This document shows, piece after piece, positions 27,298-36,650 of a DNA stretch of 64,000 nt. Numbering within the stretch: the first letter of the stretch is position 1; every line of letters starts with the position of its first letter. The stretch is from CAWBVG01 sp963792175 (GTDB lineage: Bacteria > Acidobacteriota > Vicinamibacteria > Vicinamibacterales > CAVVIG01), in contig CAWBVG010000008.1 in NCBI GenBank assembly GCA_963792175.1, forward strand, positions 62,001 to 126,000. The letters are read 5' to 3'. The position numbers and the translations under genes were made by a program. A model generated the notes under the pieces. The model made no database searches. It worked only from the letters and a program-made list of their open reading frames with translations, and was not told the origin of the DNA.

Positions 27298-28717
27298 GCA
27301 GGACGCGGTCGACGCCAGCGGCGCGACCGTTGGCGAGTTGCTGGCCGATCTGACGCGCCGGCACTCCGGGCTCAAGGCGCACCTGTTCAACGATCAGGGA
27401 AAGCTCCGCAGCTTCGTGAATGTCTACGTGAACGACGAAGACATCAGGTATCTGCAGAAAGAGCAGACGCCGGTCACCGCGGGCGACACCGTCAGCATCA
27501 TTCCGTCGGTCGCGGGCGGCGTCGATACCGTCGAAGACGTACGCCGATCGGACCTGGGGCGCATGGGCGAGCCGCTGACGAACGACGAGGTCAAGCGCTA
27601 CTCGCGGCATCTCATCATGCCGGAGGTCGGCGTTGACGGTCAGCGCAAGCTCAAGGCGTCGAGGGTCCTCTGCATCGGTGCCGGCGGACTCGGATCGCCG
27701 GTGGCGATGTACCTCGCGGCGGCTGGCGTGGGCACGCTCGGGATCGTCGACTTCGACACCGTCGATTTCAGCAACCTGCAGCGGCAGATCCTCCACGGCA
27801 CGCCGGACGTCGGCCGTTCGAAGCTGGCGTCGGCGAAGGACAAGCTCCACGCGCTGAATCCCGAAATCGACATACAGACCTACGAAGTGGCCCTGTCATC
27901 CCAGAACGCGATGCAACTGTTCGAGCCCTACGACGTCGTCGTCGACGGGACGGACAACTTTCCGACCCGTTATCTGGTGAACGACGCCTGCGTGCTGCTC
28001 GGCAAGCCCAACGCGTACGGCAGCATCTTTCGCTTCGAGGGTCAGGCGTCCGTGTTCGCGACGAAGGACGGTCCCTGCTATCGATGCCTCTATCCCGAAC
28101 CGCCGCCGCCAGGCCTCGTGCCGAGCTGCGCGGAAGGCGGAGTGCTCGGCGTCCTGCCGGGATTGATCGGGATGATTCAGGCCACGGAAGCGGTGAAGCT
28201 GATCATGGGGATCGGCGAACCGCTGATTGGGCGGTTCCTGATTTACGACGCGCTGCGCATGCGGTTCCGCGAACTGAAGCTGCGCAAGGATCCCGACTGC
28301 CCGGTGTGCGGCACGCACCCGACGGTGACCAAACTGATTGACTACGAGCAGTTCTGCGGCATCACGCCGGCCGCGCCGGAGCCGATTACCGTGAATCACG
28401 CGACTGAAATCACGTCCCTCGAACTGAAGCAGCGGCTGGACCGCGGTGACCGACTCAAGATCATCGATGTCCGCGAGCCGAACGAGTATCAGATCAACCG
28501 TATTCCGGGTTCCGAACTCATTCCGCTCGGAGATATTCCGAAGCGCTACGGCGAGCTCAACCCCGAGGACGAGCTCGTGATGCAGTGCAAGAGTGGCGCT
28601 CGCAGCGGAAGGGCGGCTGATTTCCTGCGATCCGTCGGGTTCAAGCGCGTGCTGAATTTGAAGGGCGGGATCCTGGATTGGATCGACAAGGTCGACCCGT
28701 CGCAGCCGAAATACTGA
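27251..28717 (+). CDS. CysO::MoeZ fusion: ubiquitin-like sulfur carrier, E1-like adenylyltransferase, rhodanese
   Basis: One intact 488-residue frame with three domains. Residues 1-90 are a CysO-like ubiquitin fold (FVNVYVNDEDIRYL) ending SIIPSVAGG at 82-90, almost the end of mycobacterial CysO. Residues about 113-370 are MoeB/E1-like: RYSRHLIMPEVGVDGQ, nucleotide site CIGAGGLGSPVAMYLAAAGV, VDGTDNFPTRYLVND, zinc pairs CYRC and CPVC. Residues about 390-488 are a rhodanese with active-site CKSGARSG. The E1 would adenylate and the rhodanese thiolate a C-terminal glycine. Here the Gly-Gly is internal, so processing or a separate carrier is needed. It ends 87 bp before iscR. Confidence 0.93.
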   Translation: MAKILIPTPLRPYTDKQDAVDASGATVGELLADLTRRHSGLKAHLFNDQGKLRSFVNVYVNDEDIRYLQKEQTPVTAGDTVSIIPSVAGGVDTVEDVRRSDLGRMGEPLTNDEVKRYSRHLIMPEVGVDGQRKLKASRVLCIGAGGLGSPVAMYLAAAGVGTLGIVDFDTVDFSNLQRQILHGTPDVGRSKLASAKDKLHALNPEIDIQTYEVALSSQNAMQLFEPYDVVVDGTDNFPTRYLVNDACVLLGKPNAYGSIFRFEGQASVFATKDGPCYRCLYPEPPPPGLVPSCAEGGVLGVLPGLIGMIQATEAVKLIMGIGEPLIGRFLIYDALRMRFRELKLRKDPDCPVCGTHPTVTKLIDYEQFCGITPAAPEPITVNHATEITSLELKQRLDRGDRLKIIDVREPNEYQINRIPGSELIPLGDIPKRYGELNPEDELVMQCKSGARSGRAADFLRSVGFKRVLNLKGGILDWIDKVDPSQPKY

Positions 28718-28781
28718 GGTTTGTCCCTCGGGCTGGGCCTGCCTGCGAAATGCTGAGGTCGAGCGATTCGAGGGTATGCTA

Positions 28782-28806
28782 ATATACGACTATCGTGGTC
28801 GGATAT
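28782..28806 (+). promoter_or_regulatory. IscR autoregulatory operator
   Basis: ATATACGAC (28782-28790), seven bases, GTCGGATAT (28798-28806): an inverted repeat with 8 of 9 positions paired. The format ATA-N3-GACT-N5-GGTC-N3-TAT has the same length and half-site spacing as E. coli IscR type 1 sites. It overlaps the first two bases of the iscR ATG and a TAATAT -10 candidate (28780-28785). Bound IscR would therefore block the operon's own promoter. Confidence 0.75.
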
Positions 28807-29257
28807 GCTGAGGCTATCGAAAAAGGCTGATTACGCGCTGATTGCCATGAAGCATCTGGCACTGCGCGGAGACCGGGGTTCGTCGAGCGCCCGCGAAATT
28901 GCGGAGCTCTACGACATCCCGATCGAGCTGATGGCCAAAGTGCTTCAACGTCTGGTCCGGCGCGGGTTGCTGGCGTCGCAACAGGGCACCCGCGGGGGGT
29001 ATCAGTTGGGGCGAGGGCCCTCGCAGATTTCGGTGGCCGATGTCATCCAGGCCATCGAAGGTCCGGTGACGGTGACGGCCTGCTCCACGGAAGACGGTCA
29101 GTGCGAGCAGTTTGCGAAATGCAACGTGCGCGACCCGCTCTGGCGCGTGCGTGAACGGATTCTGACCGCGCTCGGCGAGTGCACGATCGCGGAACTGGCG
29201 GCGGATCCGCCGTCGCCCGCGCCCGCCAGAGCGGCGGTGTTACATACGCATTTATGA
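28805..29257 (+). CDS. iscR: Rrf2-family regulator IscR
   Basis: A 150-residue protein. The winged helix begins MLRLSKKADYALIAMKHLAL, followed by the recognition region IPIELMAKVLQRLVRRGLLA and GTRGGYQLGRGPSQISVADV. Three cysteines (ACSTEDGQC and KCN, about residues 93-106) match the [2Fe-2S] ligands of IscR. It senses cluster status and controls the isc genes that follow. The start is fixed by the Rrf2 N-terminus. No Shine-Dalgarno sequence is visible and the operator reaches the ATG, so the mRNA leader is probably very short. Confidence 0.93.
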   Translation: MLRLSKKADYALIAMKHLALRGDRGSSSAREIAELYDIPIELMAKVLQRLVRRGLLASQQGTRGGYQLGRGPSQISVADVIQAIEGPVTVTACSTEDGQCEQFAKCNVRDPLWRVRERILTALGECTIAELAADPPSPAPARAAVLHTHL

Positions 29258-29266
29258 GGATTGGCC

Positions 29267-29304
29267 CTGAAGCCGTCGCGCTCCATGGAGCGCGAAGGCT
29301 TCAG
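29267..29304. promoter_or_regulatory. Strong hairpin between iscR and iscS
   Basis: Outer stem ctgaagcc (29267-29274) with ggcttcag (29297-29304), a two-by-two internal loop, then the palindrome cgcgctccatggagcgcg (29277-29294). There is no T-run, so it is not a classical terminator. It could be an mRNA processing or stability site separating iscR from the structural isc genes. Confidence 0.55.
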
Positions 29305-29333
29305 CGCGAGCGTGCACGATAGAAAAGGAAACG

Positions 29334-30560
29334 ATGGCGATCAAACTTCCGATTTACATGGACTATCACGCGACCACGCCGGTCGATCCGCGCGTCGTCG
29401 AGACGATGGTGCCGTACTTCACCGAACATTTCGGCAACGCGGCCAGCCGCAACCATCCATTCGGCTGGGAAGCCGAGGAAGCGGTCGAGAAGGCGCGCAA
29501 ACAGGTGGCCGATCTCATCGGCGCGAACGCGAAGGAGATCGTCTTCACGAGCGGCGCCACCGAGTCGGACAACCTGGCGATCAAGGGCGTCGCCGGGATG
29601 TACCGCGAAAAGGGCAATCACATCATCACGGCGGTCACCGAGCACAAGGCCGTGATCGACACGTGCAAGCACCTCGAGAAAGACGGCTACCGGGTCACCT
29701 ACCTGGCGGTGAAGAAGGACGGCCTGATCAGCCTCGACGAGTTGAAAGCGGCGATCACCGACAAGACCATCCTCATCACGATCATGGCGGCCAACAACGA
29801 GATCGGCGTCATCCAGCCGATCGCGGAGATTGGCGCGATCGCGAAAGAGAAAGGGATCCTGTTTCACACCGACGCCGTGCAGATCGCCGGCAAAGTGCCG
29901 TTCAATGTCAACGAACTGAACGTGCACATGGCCTCCCTCAGCGCGCACAAGATGTACGGCCCGAAAGGCGTCGGCGCGCTCTACGTCCGGCGCCGCAATC
30001 CGCGCGTGCTCCTGGCCCCGATCATCGACGGCGGCGGCCACGAGCGTGGAATGCGGTCGGGGACGCTCAACGTCCCGGGCATCGTCGGTTTCGGGAAGGC
30101 CGCTGAGCTGTGTAAACAGGAAATGGCGACCGAGAGCGAACGCCTGCGGAATCTGCGGGACTACCTGAACGACAAGCTGCACAAACAGCTCGACGAGCTC
30201 TACATCAACGGGTCGATGGAACACCGGCTCCCGCACAACTTGAACATCAGCTTCGCGTACGTGGAAGGCGAATCGCTGCTGATGGGGATCAACGACGTCG
30301 CGGTGTCGTCCGGTTCAGCCTGTACCTCCGCGAGCCTCGAGCCGTCCTATGTACTGAAGGCGCTCGGCGCGGGCGACGATCTGGCGCACTCGTCGATTCG
30401 GTTCGGCCTCGGCCGGTGGACGACGAAGGAAGAAGTCGACTATGTCGCCGACAAGCTCACCTCGGTCGTGAGCCGGTTGCGCGACATGTCACCGCTGTAC
30501 GAGTTGGCGAAAGAAGGCGTCGATCTCTCGACGATGGTGTGGCAAACCGAAGGACACTAA
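29334..30560 (+). CDS. iscS: Cysteine desulfurase IscS
   Basis: A 408-residue PLP enzyme that mobilises sulfur from cysteine for Fe-S assembly. It shows IYMDYHATTPVDPRVVETM, TSGATESDNLAIKGVAGMY, TEHKAVIDTCKHLEKDGY, FHTDAVQIAGKVPFNVNEL, the Schiff-base lysine in SAHKMYGPKGVGALYVRR, and the catalytic Cys loop SSGSACTSASLEPSYVL. Length and loop place it in group I (IscS/NifS). It is intact and second in an E. coli-like isc order. Confidence 0.97.
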   Translation: MAIKLPIYMDYHATTPVDPRVVETMVPYFTEHFGNAASRNHPFGWEAEEAVEKARKQVADLIGANAKEIVFTSGATESDNLAIKGVAGMYREKGNHIITAVTEHKAVIDTCKHLEKDGYRVTYLAVKKDGLISLDELKAAITDKTILITIMAANNEIGVIQPIAEIGAIAKEKGILFHTDAVQIAGKVPFNVNELNVHMASLSAHKMYGPKGVGALYVRRRNPRVLLAPIIDGGGHERGMRSGTLNVPGIVGFGKAAELCKQEMATESERLRNLRDYLNDKLHKQLDELYINGSMEHRLPHNLNISFAYVEGESLLMGINDVAVSSGSACTSASLEPSYVLKALGAGDDLAHSSIRFGLGRWTTKEEVDYVADKLTSVVSRLRDMSPLYELAKEGVDLSTMVWQTEGH

Positions 30561-30593
30561 GGCTGGCGTTCAGCTTCAGAGGACACAAGAGAC

Positions 30594-31019
30594 ATGGCTT
30601 ATTCGAACAAAGTGATCGATCACTACGAGAATCCGCGCAACGTCGGGTCGCTGCCGAAAGACGACGCGAACGTCGGCACCGGCCTGGTCGGCGCGCCGGA
30701 GTGCGGCGACGTCATGAAGCTGCAGGTCAAGGTCAACCCGGCGACCGGCGTCATCGACGATGCGAAGTTCAAGACGTTCGGCTGCGGCTCCGCGATCGCG
30801 AGCTCGAGCCTGGCGACGGAGTGGCTCAAGGGCAAGACGGTGGATCAGGCGCTGGCGATCAAGAACACGGACATCGTCAACGAGCTGAGCCTGCCGCCGG
30901 TGAAGATCCACTGTTCGGTGCTGGCCGAGGACGCGATCAAGGCGGCGATTGCCGATTACAAGAAGAAGCAGACGGCGACCACCGCGACGGCGGCAAAAGA
31001 AGCCCAGCCGACGGCGTGA
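30594..31019 (+). CDS. iscU: Fe-S cluster scaffold IscU
   Basis: A 141-residue protein starting MAYSNKVIDHYENPRNVGSL. The three cluster-ligand cysteines are in GAPECGDVMKLQ, KTFGCGSAIASSSLATEW and PVKIHCSVLAEDAI; the LPPVK chaperone-recognition motif for HscA is present just before the last one. An Ala/Thr/Lys-rich tail extends past the usual end. It accepts sulfur from IscS, lies 33 bp downstream of iscS, and is intact. Confidence 0.97.
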   Translation: MAYSNKVIDHYENPRNVGSLPKDDANVGTGLVGAPECGDVMKLQVKVNPATGVIDDAKFKTFGCGSAIASSSLATEWLKGKTVDQALAIKNTDIVNELSLPPVKIHCSVLAEDAIKAAIADYKKKQTATTATAAKEAQPTA

Positions 31020-31023
31020 CGGA

Positions 31024-31075
31024 CCGGGACTCGGGCATCGGGAGTCGAATATCGAATCCCGAATCCCGAATCACG
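31024..31075. repeat. Degenerate inverted repeat (tcggga/tcccga words) between iscU and iscA
   Basis: Left arm cgggactcgggcatcgggagtcga, right arm tcgaatcccgaatcccgaatca, meeting at 'atatcga'. It is built from variants of one 7-8 nt word and fills nearly the whole spacer. It could fold as an mRNA hairpin between the two coding regions. Confidence 0.75.
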
Positions 31076-31084
31076 ACAGTGACC

Positions 31085-31411
31085 ATGATTCAGATTTCAG
31101 AAGGCGCCGCACGCAAAATCCGCACGTTGATGGCCAAGCAGGGCATCGACGATGGCGGTCTGCGCGTTGGCGTCAAGGGCGGCGGGTGTTCGGGGCTGAG
31201 CTATACGTTCGCGTGGGAGCGGCAGGCGCGTCTGGGGGACGAAGTATTCGAGGGGCCGGAAGGCGCCAAGATCTTCGTCGACAAGAAGAGCCTGCTGTTT
31301 CTCGACGGCACGGTGCTCGACTACGACACGAACCTCATCACGAAAGGCTTCGTGTTCAACAATCCCAATGCCAAGTCGACCTGCGGTTGCGGGAGCTCCT
31401 TCGGAGCTTGA
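31085..31411 (+). CDS. iscA: A-type Fe-S carrier IscA
   Basis: A 108-residue protein. It shows MIQISEGAARKIRTLMAKQG and the three conserved cysteines of the A-type family: GVKGGGCSGLSYTFAWE, and CGCGSSF near the C-terminus. It receives or stores clusters from IscU and passes them to apo-proteins. ATG at 31085 begins right after the repeat. The last codons contain the small hairpin agctccttcggagct. Confidence 0.95.
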   Translation: MIQISEGAARKIRTLMAKQGIDDGGLRVGVKGGGCSGLSYTFAWERQARLGDEVFEGPEGAKIFVDKKSLLFLDGTVLDYDTNLITKGFVFNNPNAKSTCGCGSSFGA

Positions 31412-31420
31412 CAAGGCTCA

Positions 31421-31496
31421 AGTCTCAGTCTCGAGGCTCACGCGCCTCTGAGTTCCTGAGAGTTGAAACTTGAGACTTGAAAGTTGAGACTTGGAC
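31421..31496. repeat. Degenerate inverted repeat (gagactt words) before hscB
   Basis: The first arm (31423-31448) holds ctcaagtctcagtctcgagg; the second (31461-31494) holds gttgaaacttgagacttgaaagttgagactt. The second arm reaches the hscB start codon, so the element supplies both spacer and initiation region. Confidence 0.7.
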
Positions 31497-32050
31497 TTTT
31501 TTTCGTTTCTGAGCCTGCCGCGCAAGTTGAACCTCGACATGGCTGACTTCGAACAGCGCTACCGCGCGCTCAGCCGGCAGTTTCATCCCGATTACTTCTA
31601 CAACGCCGCCCCGGCCGAGCGGCGCGCGAGCCTGGAGAAGTCGTCGTACCTGAACGACGCGTATCGAACGCTGCGCAATCCCATCTCGCGGGTCGACTAC
31701 CTGCTGAAGCTCGAGGGGTTGGCGCCGCAGGGGCCTGAGCAGGCGTCGAAGCAGGTGCCGGCCGGGCTGCTGGAGGAAGTGTTCGCCCTCAACGAGGAGC
31801 TCGACGAAGTGCGGGAACAGCGGTCGAGTGGCGCTCCCGCGGACGTCTGGAAGGGGCGTCTCGAGCGAGCGCGGCAGCCGATCGAGGCCAAGCGTGCGGA
31901 GCACGAGGCGCAGCTGCGGGAACTGTCGGCGCGCTGGGATGCCACCGGCGATCGGAAGGTCCTCGAAGCGCTGCGCGACCGGATCCTCGAACGGAATTAC
32001 ATCATCAATCTGTTGGCTGGAATCGAACGTGAGCTCAATGCGTCCTTGTC

Positions 32051-32054
<4 letters not shown>
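31491..32054 (+). CDS. hscB: Co-chaperone HscB
   Basis: A 187-residue J-protein. It has DFFSFLSLPRKLNLD, the J-domain with HPD in QFHPDYFYNAAPAERRASLE, LNDAYRTLRNPISRVDYLL, and the C-terminal three-helix part that binds IscU. No in-frame ATG precedes the J domain; the best start is TTG at 31491, immediately after the repeat. It delivers IscU to HscA. The stop overlaps hscA (ATGA). Confidence 0.93.
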
Positions 32055-33862
<1,808 letters not shown>

Positions 33863-33923
33863 CGGGATTCGGGAATCGGGACTCGGGATTCGAAATCCCG
33901 AACCCCGAATCACGAACCCCGAG
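33863..33923. repeat. Degenerate inverted repeat (tcgggat words) between hscA and fdx
   Basis: Left arm gggattcgggaatcgggactcgggattcg, right arm aaatcccgaaccccgaatcacgaaccccga, with almost no loop. Same word family as the iscU-iscA spacer. It begins at the hscA stop and ends a few bases before the fdx ATG. Confidence 0.8.
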
Positions 33924-33929
33924 GTCGAT

Positions 33930-34331
33930 ATGCCTAAAGTCACCTACATCATCGACGGCGAGCCGACCGTCATCGAGTTCGAGCACGGCAAGCTGCCGTA
34001 CTCGAATCACGGCAAGCCGGAATCGTTCCTCGACGTCGCCAAGAACCACGGCGTTCCGCTCGAGCACGCCTGCGGCGGGAGCTGCGCCTGCACGACCTGC
34101 CACGTGATCATTCGCGAAGGCGCCGACAACCTCACCGAGATGCAGGACGACGAGGCCGATCGGCTCGACACCGCGTGGGGCCTCACGACCGACTCGCGGC
34201 TCGGCTGCCAGGCGGTGATCAAGGGCGACGTGGTCTGCGAGTTCCCGATGTATACGCGGAACTACGTGCAGGAGGGCGGCGGCATTCAGCTGGGCAAATC
34301 CGACCGGAAGAAAGAGGAGGTGGCGCGATGA
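33930..34331 (+). CDS. fdx: [2Fe-2S] ferredoxin, Isc type
   Basis: A 133-residue adrenodoxin-type ferredoxin. The ligands are in EHACGGSCACTTCHVI and SRLGCQAVI, i.e. Cx5Cx2C...C, with EMQDDEADRLDTAWGLT between them, as in bacterial Isc ferredoxins. It supplies electrons for cluster assembly. The N-terminal insertion NHGKPESFLDVAKNHGVPL is slightly longer than in E. coli Fdx. The stop overlaps iscX (ATGA). Confidence 0.95.
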   Translation: MPKVTYIIDGEPTVIEFEHGKLPYSNHGKPESFLDVAKNHGVPLEHACGGSCACTTCHVIIREGADNLTEMQDDEADRLDTAWGLTTDSRLGCQAVIKGDVVCEFPMYTRNYVQEGGGIQLGKSDRKKEEVAR

Positions 34332-34528
34332 AGTGGACCGACGCGGAAGACATCGGCATCGCGCTCTCCGAGAAATTTCCCGGTGTCGACCCGCTGACGA
34401 TCCGGTTCACCGATCTGCGCGAACGCGTGCTCGGGCTCGACGGCTTCGACGACGATCCCAAGTCGTCGAACGAACCGAAGCTCGAGGCGATTCAGATGGC
34501 CTGGCACGAGGAATTCAAAGAAAGTTAA
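34328..34528 (+). CDS. iscX: IscX (YfhJ)
   Basis: A 66-residue acidic protein beginning MKWTDAEDIGIALSEKFPGV, with RFTDLRERVLGLDGFDDDP and ending EAIQMAWHEEFKES, matching IscX along its whole length. It binds IscS and iron and tunes desulfurase activity. It closes an operon with the E. coli order. The stop codon is already inside the flanking repeat. Confidence 0.95.
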   Translation: MKWTDAEDIGIALSEKFPGVDPLTIRFTDLRERVLGLDGFDDDPKSSNEPKLEAIQMAWHEEFKES

Positions 34529-34636
34529 AAGTTAGAAGTTAAAAGTCAAAAGTTAAAACCAAAAAGGCAAAGTTCGACAGCGTGACAGCGTGATCCTCTT
34601 CCTGGTTTTGCCTTTTAACTTTTAACTTTTAAGTTT
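34522..34636. repeat. Long hairpin of agttaaa words after iscX
   Basis: Left arm 34522-34571 repeats agttaaa/agttaga/agtcaaa and ends aaaaccaaaaaggcaaa. Right arm 34602-34635 is its complement (ggttttgccttttaactttta...). The loop of about 30 bases includes the direct repeat cagcgtgacagcgtga. It is extremely AT-rich for this genome. As an RNA hairpin followed by T-rich sequence it could end the isc transcript. Confidence 0.85.
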
Positions 34637-35131
34637 ATGGGTATCACTGCCATTTTCCGGCCCGGCATGCGCGGCTACTTCGTGCCGTTCGGCGCCGGCA
34701 TCGCGCTGGTCGTCAGCGCGTGTCTTCCCTGGGTCGTCGTCGGCGGTGAATCGATCGCCGGTGTTCCCGACGTTCCGGCGCTCTGGGTGCTCGGTCTGGG
34801 CGCGATCGCGGCCGTCCTGGCGCTGTTGAGCCTGATCACCCGCCGCAACTCGCGACACCCGCTGCTCATCGTCGGGCTGTTCGCGCTCGGGATCATGTTT
34901 CTCTCGTGGCGGATCATCCCGCAAACCGCCGGCGACCGCGCGCTGACCATCTCCCAGGCATTCGCCATCGTCGAAGGCACGCCGATGGGTGCGGCGCCGA
35001 ACGCAGCGGTCGGCGTCGGCATTTACCTCGGAATGGTTGCCGCGTCGGTGCTGGTGCTCTTCGGCCTCACCATTGTCTTCAAGCGCGCCGCGCAGCCGTA
35101 CGCGGTCGCCGACAAAGACGACGACGTCTGA
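34637..35131 (+). CDS. Small integral membrane protein, unknown
   Basis: A 164-residue protein with four predicted transmembrane segments: YFVPFGAGIALVVSACLPWV, LWVLGLGAIAAVLALLSLI, LLIVGLFALGIMFLSWRII and GIYLGMVAASVLVLFGLTIV. The C-terminus is charged (DKDDDV). I do not recognise the family. Its stop touches the mqnB ATG, so it is probably translated with the menaquinone genes, but a role there is only inferred from position. Confidence 0.7.
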   Translation: MGITAIFRPGMRGYFVPFGAGIALVVSACLPWVVVGGESIAGVPDVPALWVLGLGAIAAVLALLSLITRRNSRHPLLIVGLFALGIMFLSWRIIPQTAGDRALTISQAFAIVEGTPMGAAPNAAVGVGIYLGMVAASVLVLFGLTIVFKRAAQPYAVADKDDDV

Positions 35132-35742
35132 TGCGAATCCTGCTCGTCGCCGCGACTGAGGGCGAGATCTCCGCCCTGAGGCCGGACCTCAAGCCGGATG
35201 TCGACGTGCTGGTGACGGGCGTCGGTATGGTGGCGACGGCCGTGCGCTGCGCGCGCGCGCTGGCGCTGACGCGATACGACCTCGCCCTCAACGTCGGGAT
35301 TTGCGGCAGCTTCGATCGCGCGCTGACGCCGGGCTCGGTGGTTCACGTGGTGCGCGACAACATCGCGGAGCTTGGCGCCGAAGACAACGACGAGTTCGTG
35401 ACCATCGAAGCGATTCGGCTGCCGGCCGAATGGACGTTCGTCAACTCGGCGCCGCCGCCGCTCGCGGCGCTGCGCGCGCTGCCGGCGGTCAACGCGATCA
35501 CCGTCAATACCGTGCACGGCAACGAGCGATCGATCGCCGCGGTCATCGAGCGCTTCCGTCCGGAAGTGGAGAGCATGGAGGGCGCGGCGTTCATGAGCGC
35601 CTGCCTGATGAGCAACGTGACCTTCGCCCAGGTTCGCGCCGTCTCGAACATCGTCGAACGGCGCAATCGGAGCGCCTGGCGGGTGGCCGAAGCCATCGAG
35701 CGGCTGGCGGAGACGACGCGCCGCATCCTCGCCGAGACATGA
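35131..35742 (+). CDS. mqnB: Futalosine hydrolase MqnB
   Basis: A 203-residue nucleosidase of the purine-nucleoside phosphorylase fold. It shows ILLVAATEGEISALRP, VLVTGVGMVATAVRCARAL, LALNVGICGSFDRALTPGSV and ESMEGAAFMSACLMSNV, then VRAVSNIVERRNR with the catalytic acid region. It removes hypoxanthine from futalosine to give dehypoxanthinylfutalosine. It overlaps mqnD by four bases and is intact. Confidence 0.93.
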   Translation: MRILLVAATEGEISALRPDLKPDVDVLVTGVGMVATAVRCARALALTRYDLALNVGICGSFDRALTPGSVVHVVRDNIAELGAEDNDEFVTIEAIRLPAEWTFVNSAPPPLAALRALPAVNAITVNTVHGNERSIAAVIERFRPEVESMEGAAFMSACLMSNVTFAQVRAVSNIVERRNRSAWRVAEAIERLAETTRRILAET

Positions 35743-36581
35743 AGCTGTCGCTCGGCTTCTCGCCGTGTCCGAACGATTGCTTCATGTTCGACGCGATCGT
35801 CAACCGCCGCATCGATACCGAAGGGCTCGAGTTTGCCGTGCACCTCGCGGACGTCGAGCAGCTGAACGACGCGGCGCTGGCAGGACAGGCACAGATCACG
35901 AAGCTGAGTTACCACGCCTACGCGCACTGCGTCGATCGCTACGTGCTGCTCGACGCCGGCAGCGCGCTCGGCCGCAACTGCGGTCCGCTGCTGATTTCAG
36001 CGCGCCGGCTCTCGATCGACGACGTGGCTGGCGGCGGTCTCCGCATCGCCATTCCCGGACAGTACACGACCGCGAATTTTCTGCTCGGTCTCGCGTGTCC
36101 CGGCGCGCTCGACAAGACCGAACTGCTGTTCTCGGAGATCGAATCGGCGATCCTGGCAGGCGACTTCGACGCCGGCCTGATCATCCACGAGAATCGGTTC
36201 ACCTACCAGGCGAAGGGTCTCGAGAAGATCGTCGATCTCGGCGAGTTCTGGGAGGGCGAGACCGGCGCGCCGATTCCGCTCGGCGGCATCGTCATCAGCC
36301 GGCTGCTGCCGGACGAGGTCAAGGCCCGGGTGAACCGCGTCGTGCGCCGGAGCGTGGAGCACGCATTCGCGCACCGCTCGGACAGCCTGCCATTCGTGCG
36401 CGCGCACGCGCAGGAGATGAGCGAAGAGGTGATGTACAAGCACATCGACCTCTATGTGAACGACTTCTCGATCGACCTGGGCACTGAGGGGCGGCGAGCC
36501 GTGAGGTTGCTGTTCGAGCGGGCGCGGACCGCCGGGATCATCCCGGTTGTGACCGACGACCTGTTCTTATCGCGACCCTGA
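35739..36581 (+). CDS. mqnD: 1,4-dihydroxy-6-naphthoate synthase MqnD
   Basis: A 280-residue periplasmic-binding-fold lyase. It shows KLSLGFSPCPNDCFMFDAIV, ITKLSYHAYAHCVDRYVLLD, GAPIPLGGIVISRLLP and the C-terminal YVNDFSIDLGTEGRRAVRLL. It converts cyclic dehypoxanthinylfutalosine to dihydroxynaphthoate, the last committed step of the futalosine route. Translationally coupled to mqnB; convergent with the btuF-like gene. Confidence 0.95.
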   Translation: MKLSLGFSPCPNDCFMFDAIVNRRIDTEGLEFAVHLADVEQLNDAALAGQAQITKLSYHAYAHCVDRYVLLDAGSALGRNCGPLLISARRLSIDDVAGGGLRIAIPGQYTTANFLLGLACPGALDKTELLFSEIESAILAGDFDAGLIIHENRFTYQAKGLEKIVDLGEFWEGETGAPIPLGGIVISRLLPDEVKARVNRVVRRSVEHAFAHRSDSLPFVRAHAQEMSEEVMYKHIDLYVNDFSIDLGTEGRRAVRLLFERARTAGIIPVVTDDLFLSRP

Positions 36582-36650
36582 AAGGGCCGCGCTGACGACG
36601 ATCGCGCGATCCTTCGAGCGCGTTGCGCGACCCTTCAGGGCCGCGAGAGG
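36578..36650. terminator. Paired short hairpins between convergent genes
   Basis: Two ccct...aggg mini-hairpins (ccctgaaaggg near 36579 and cccttcaggg near 36631), each followed by gccgcg, flank a GC-rich palindromic stretch (gatcgcgcgatc). They lie between mqnD and the convergent btuF-like gene and may end transcription from both sides, although no T-run follows. Confidence 0.4.
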
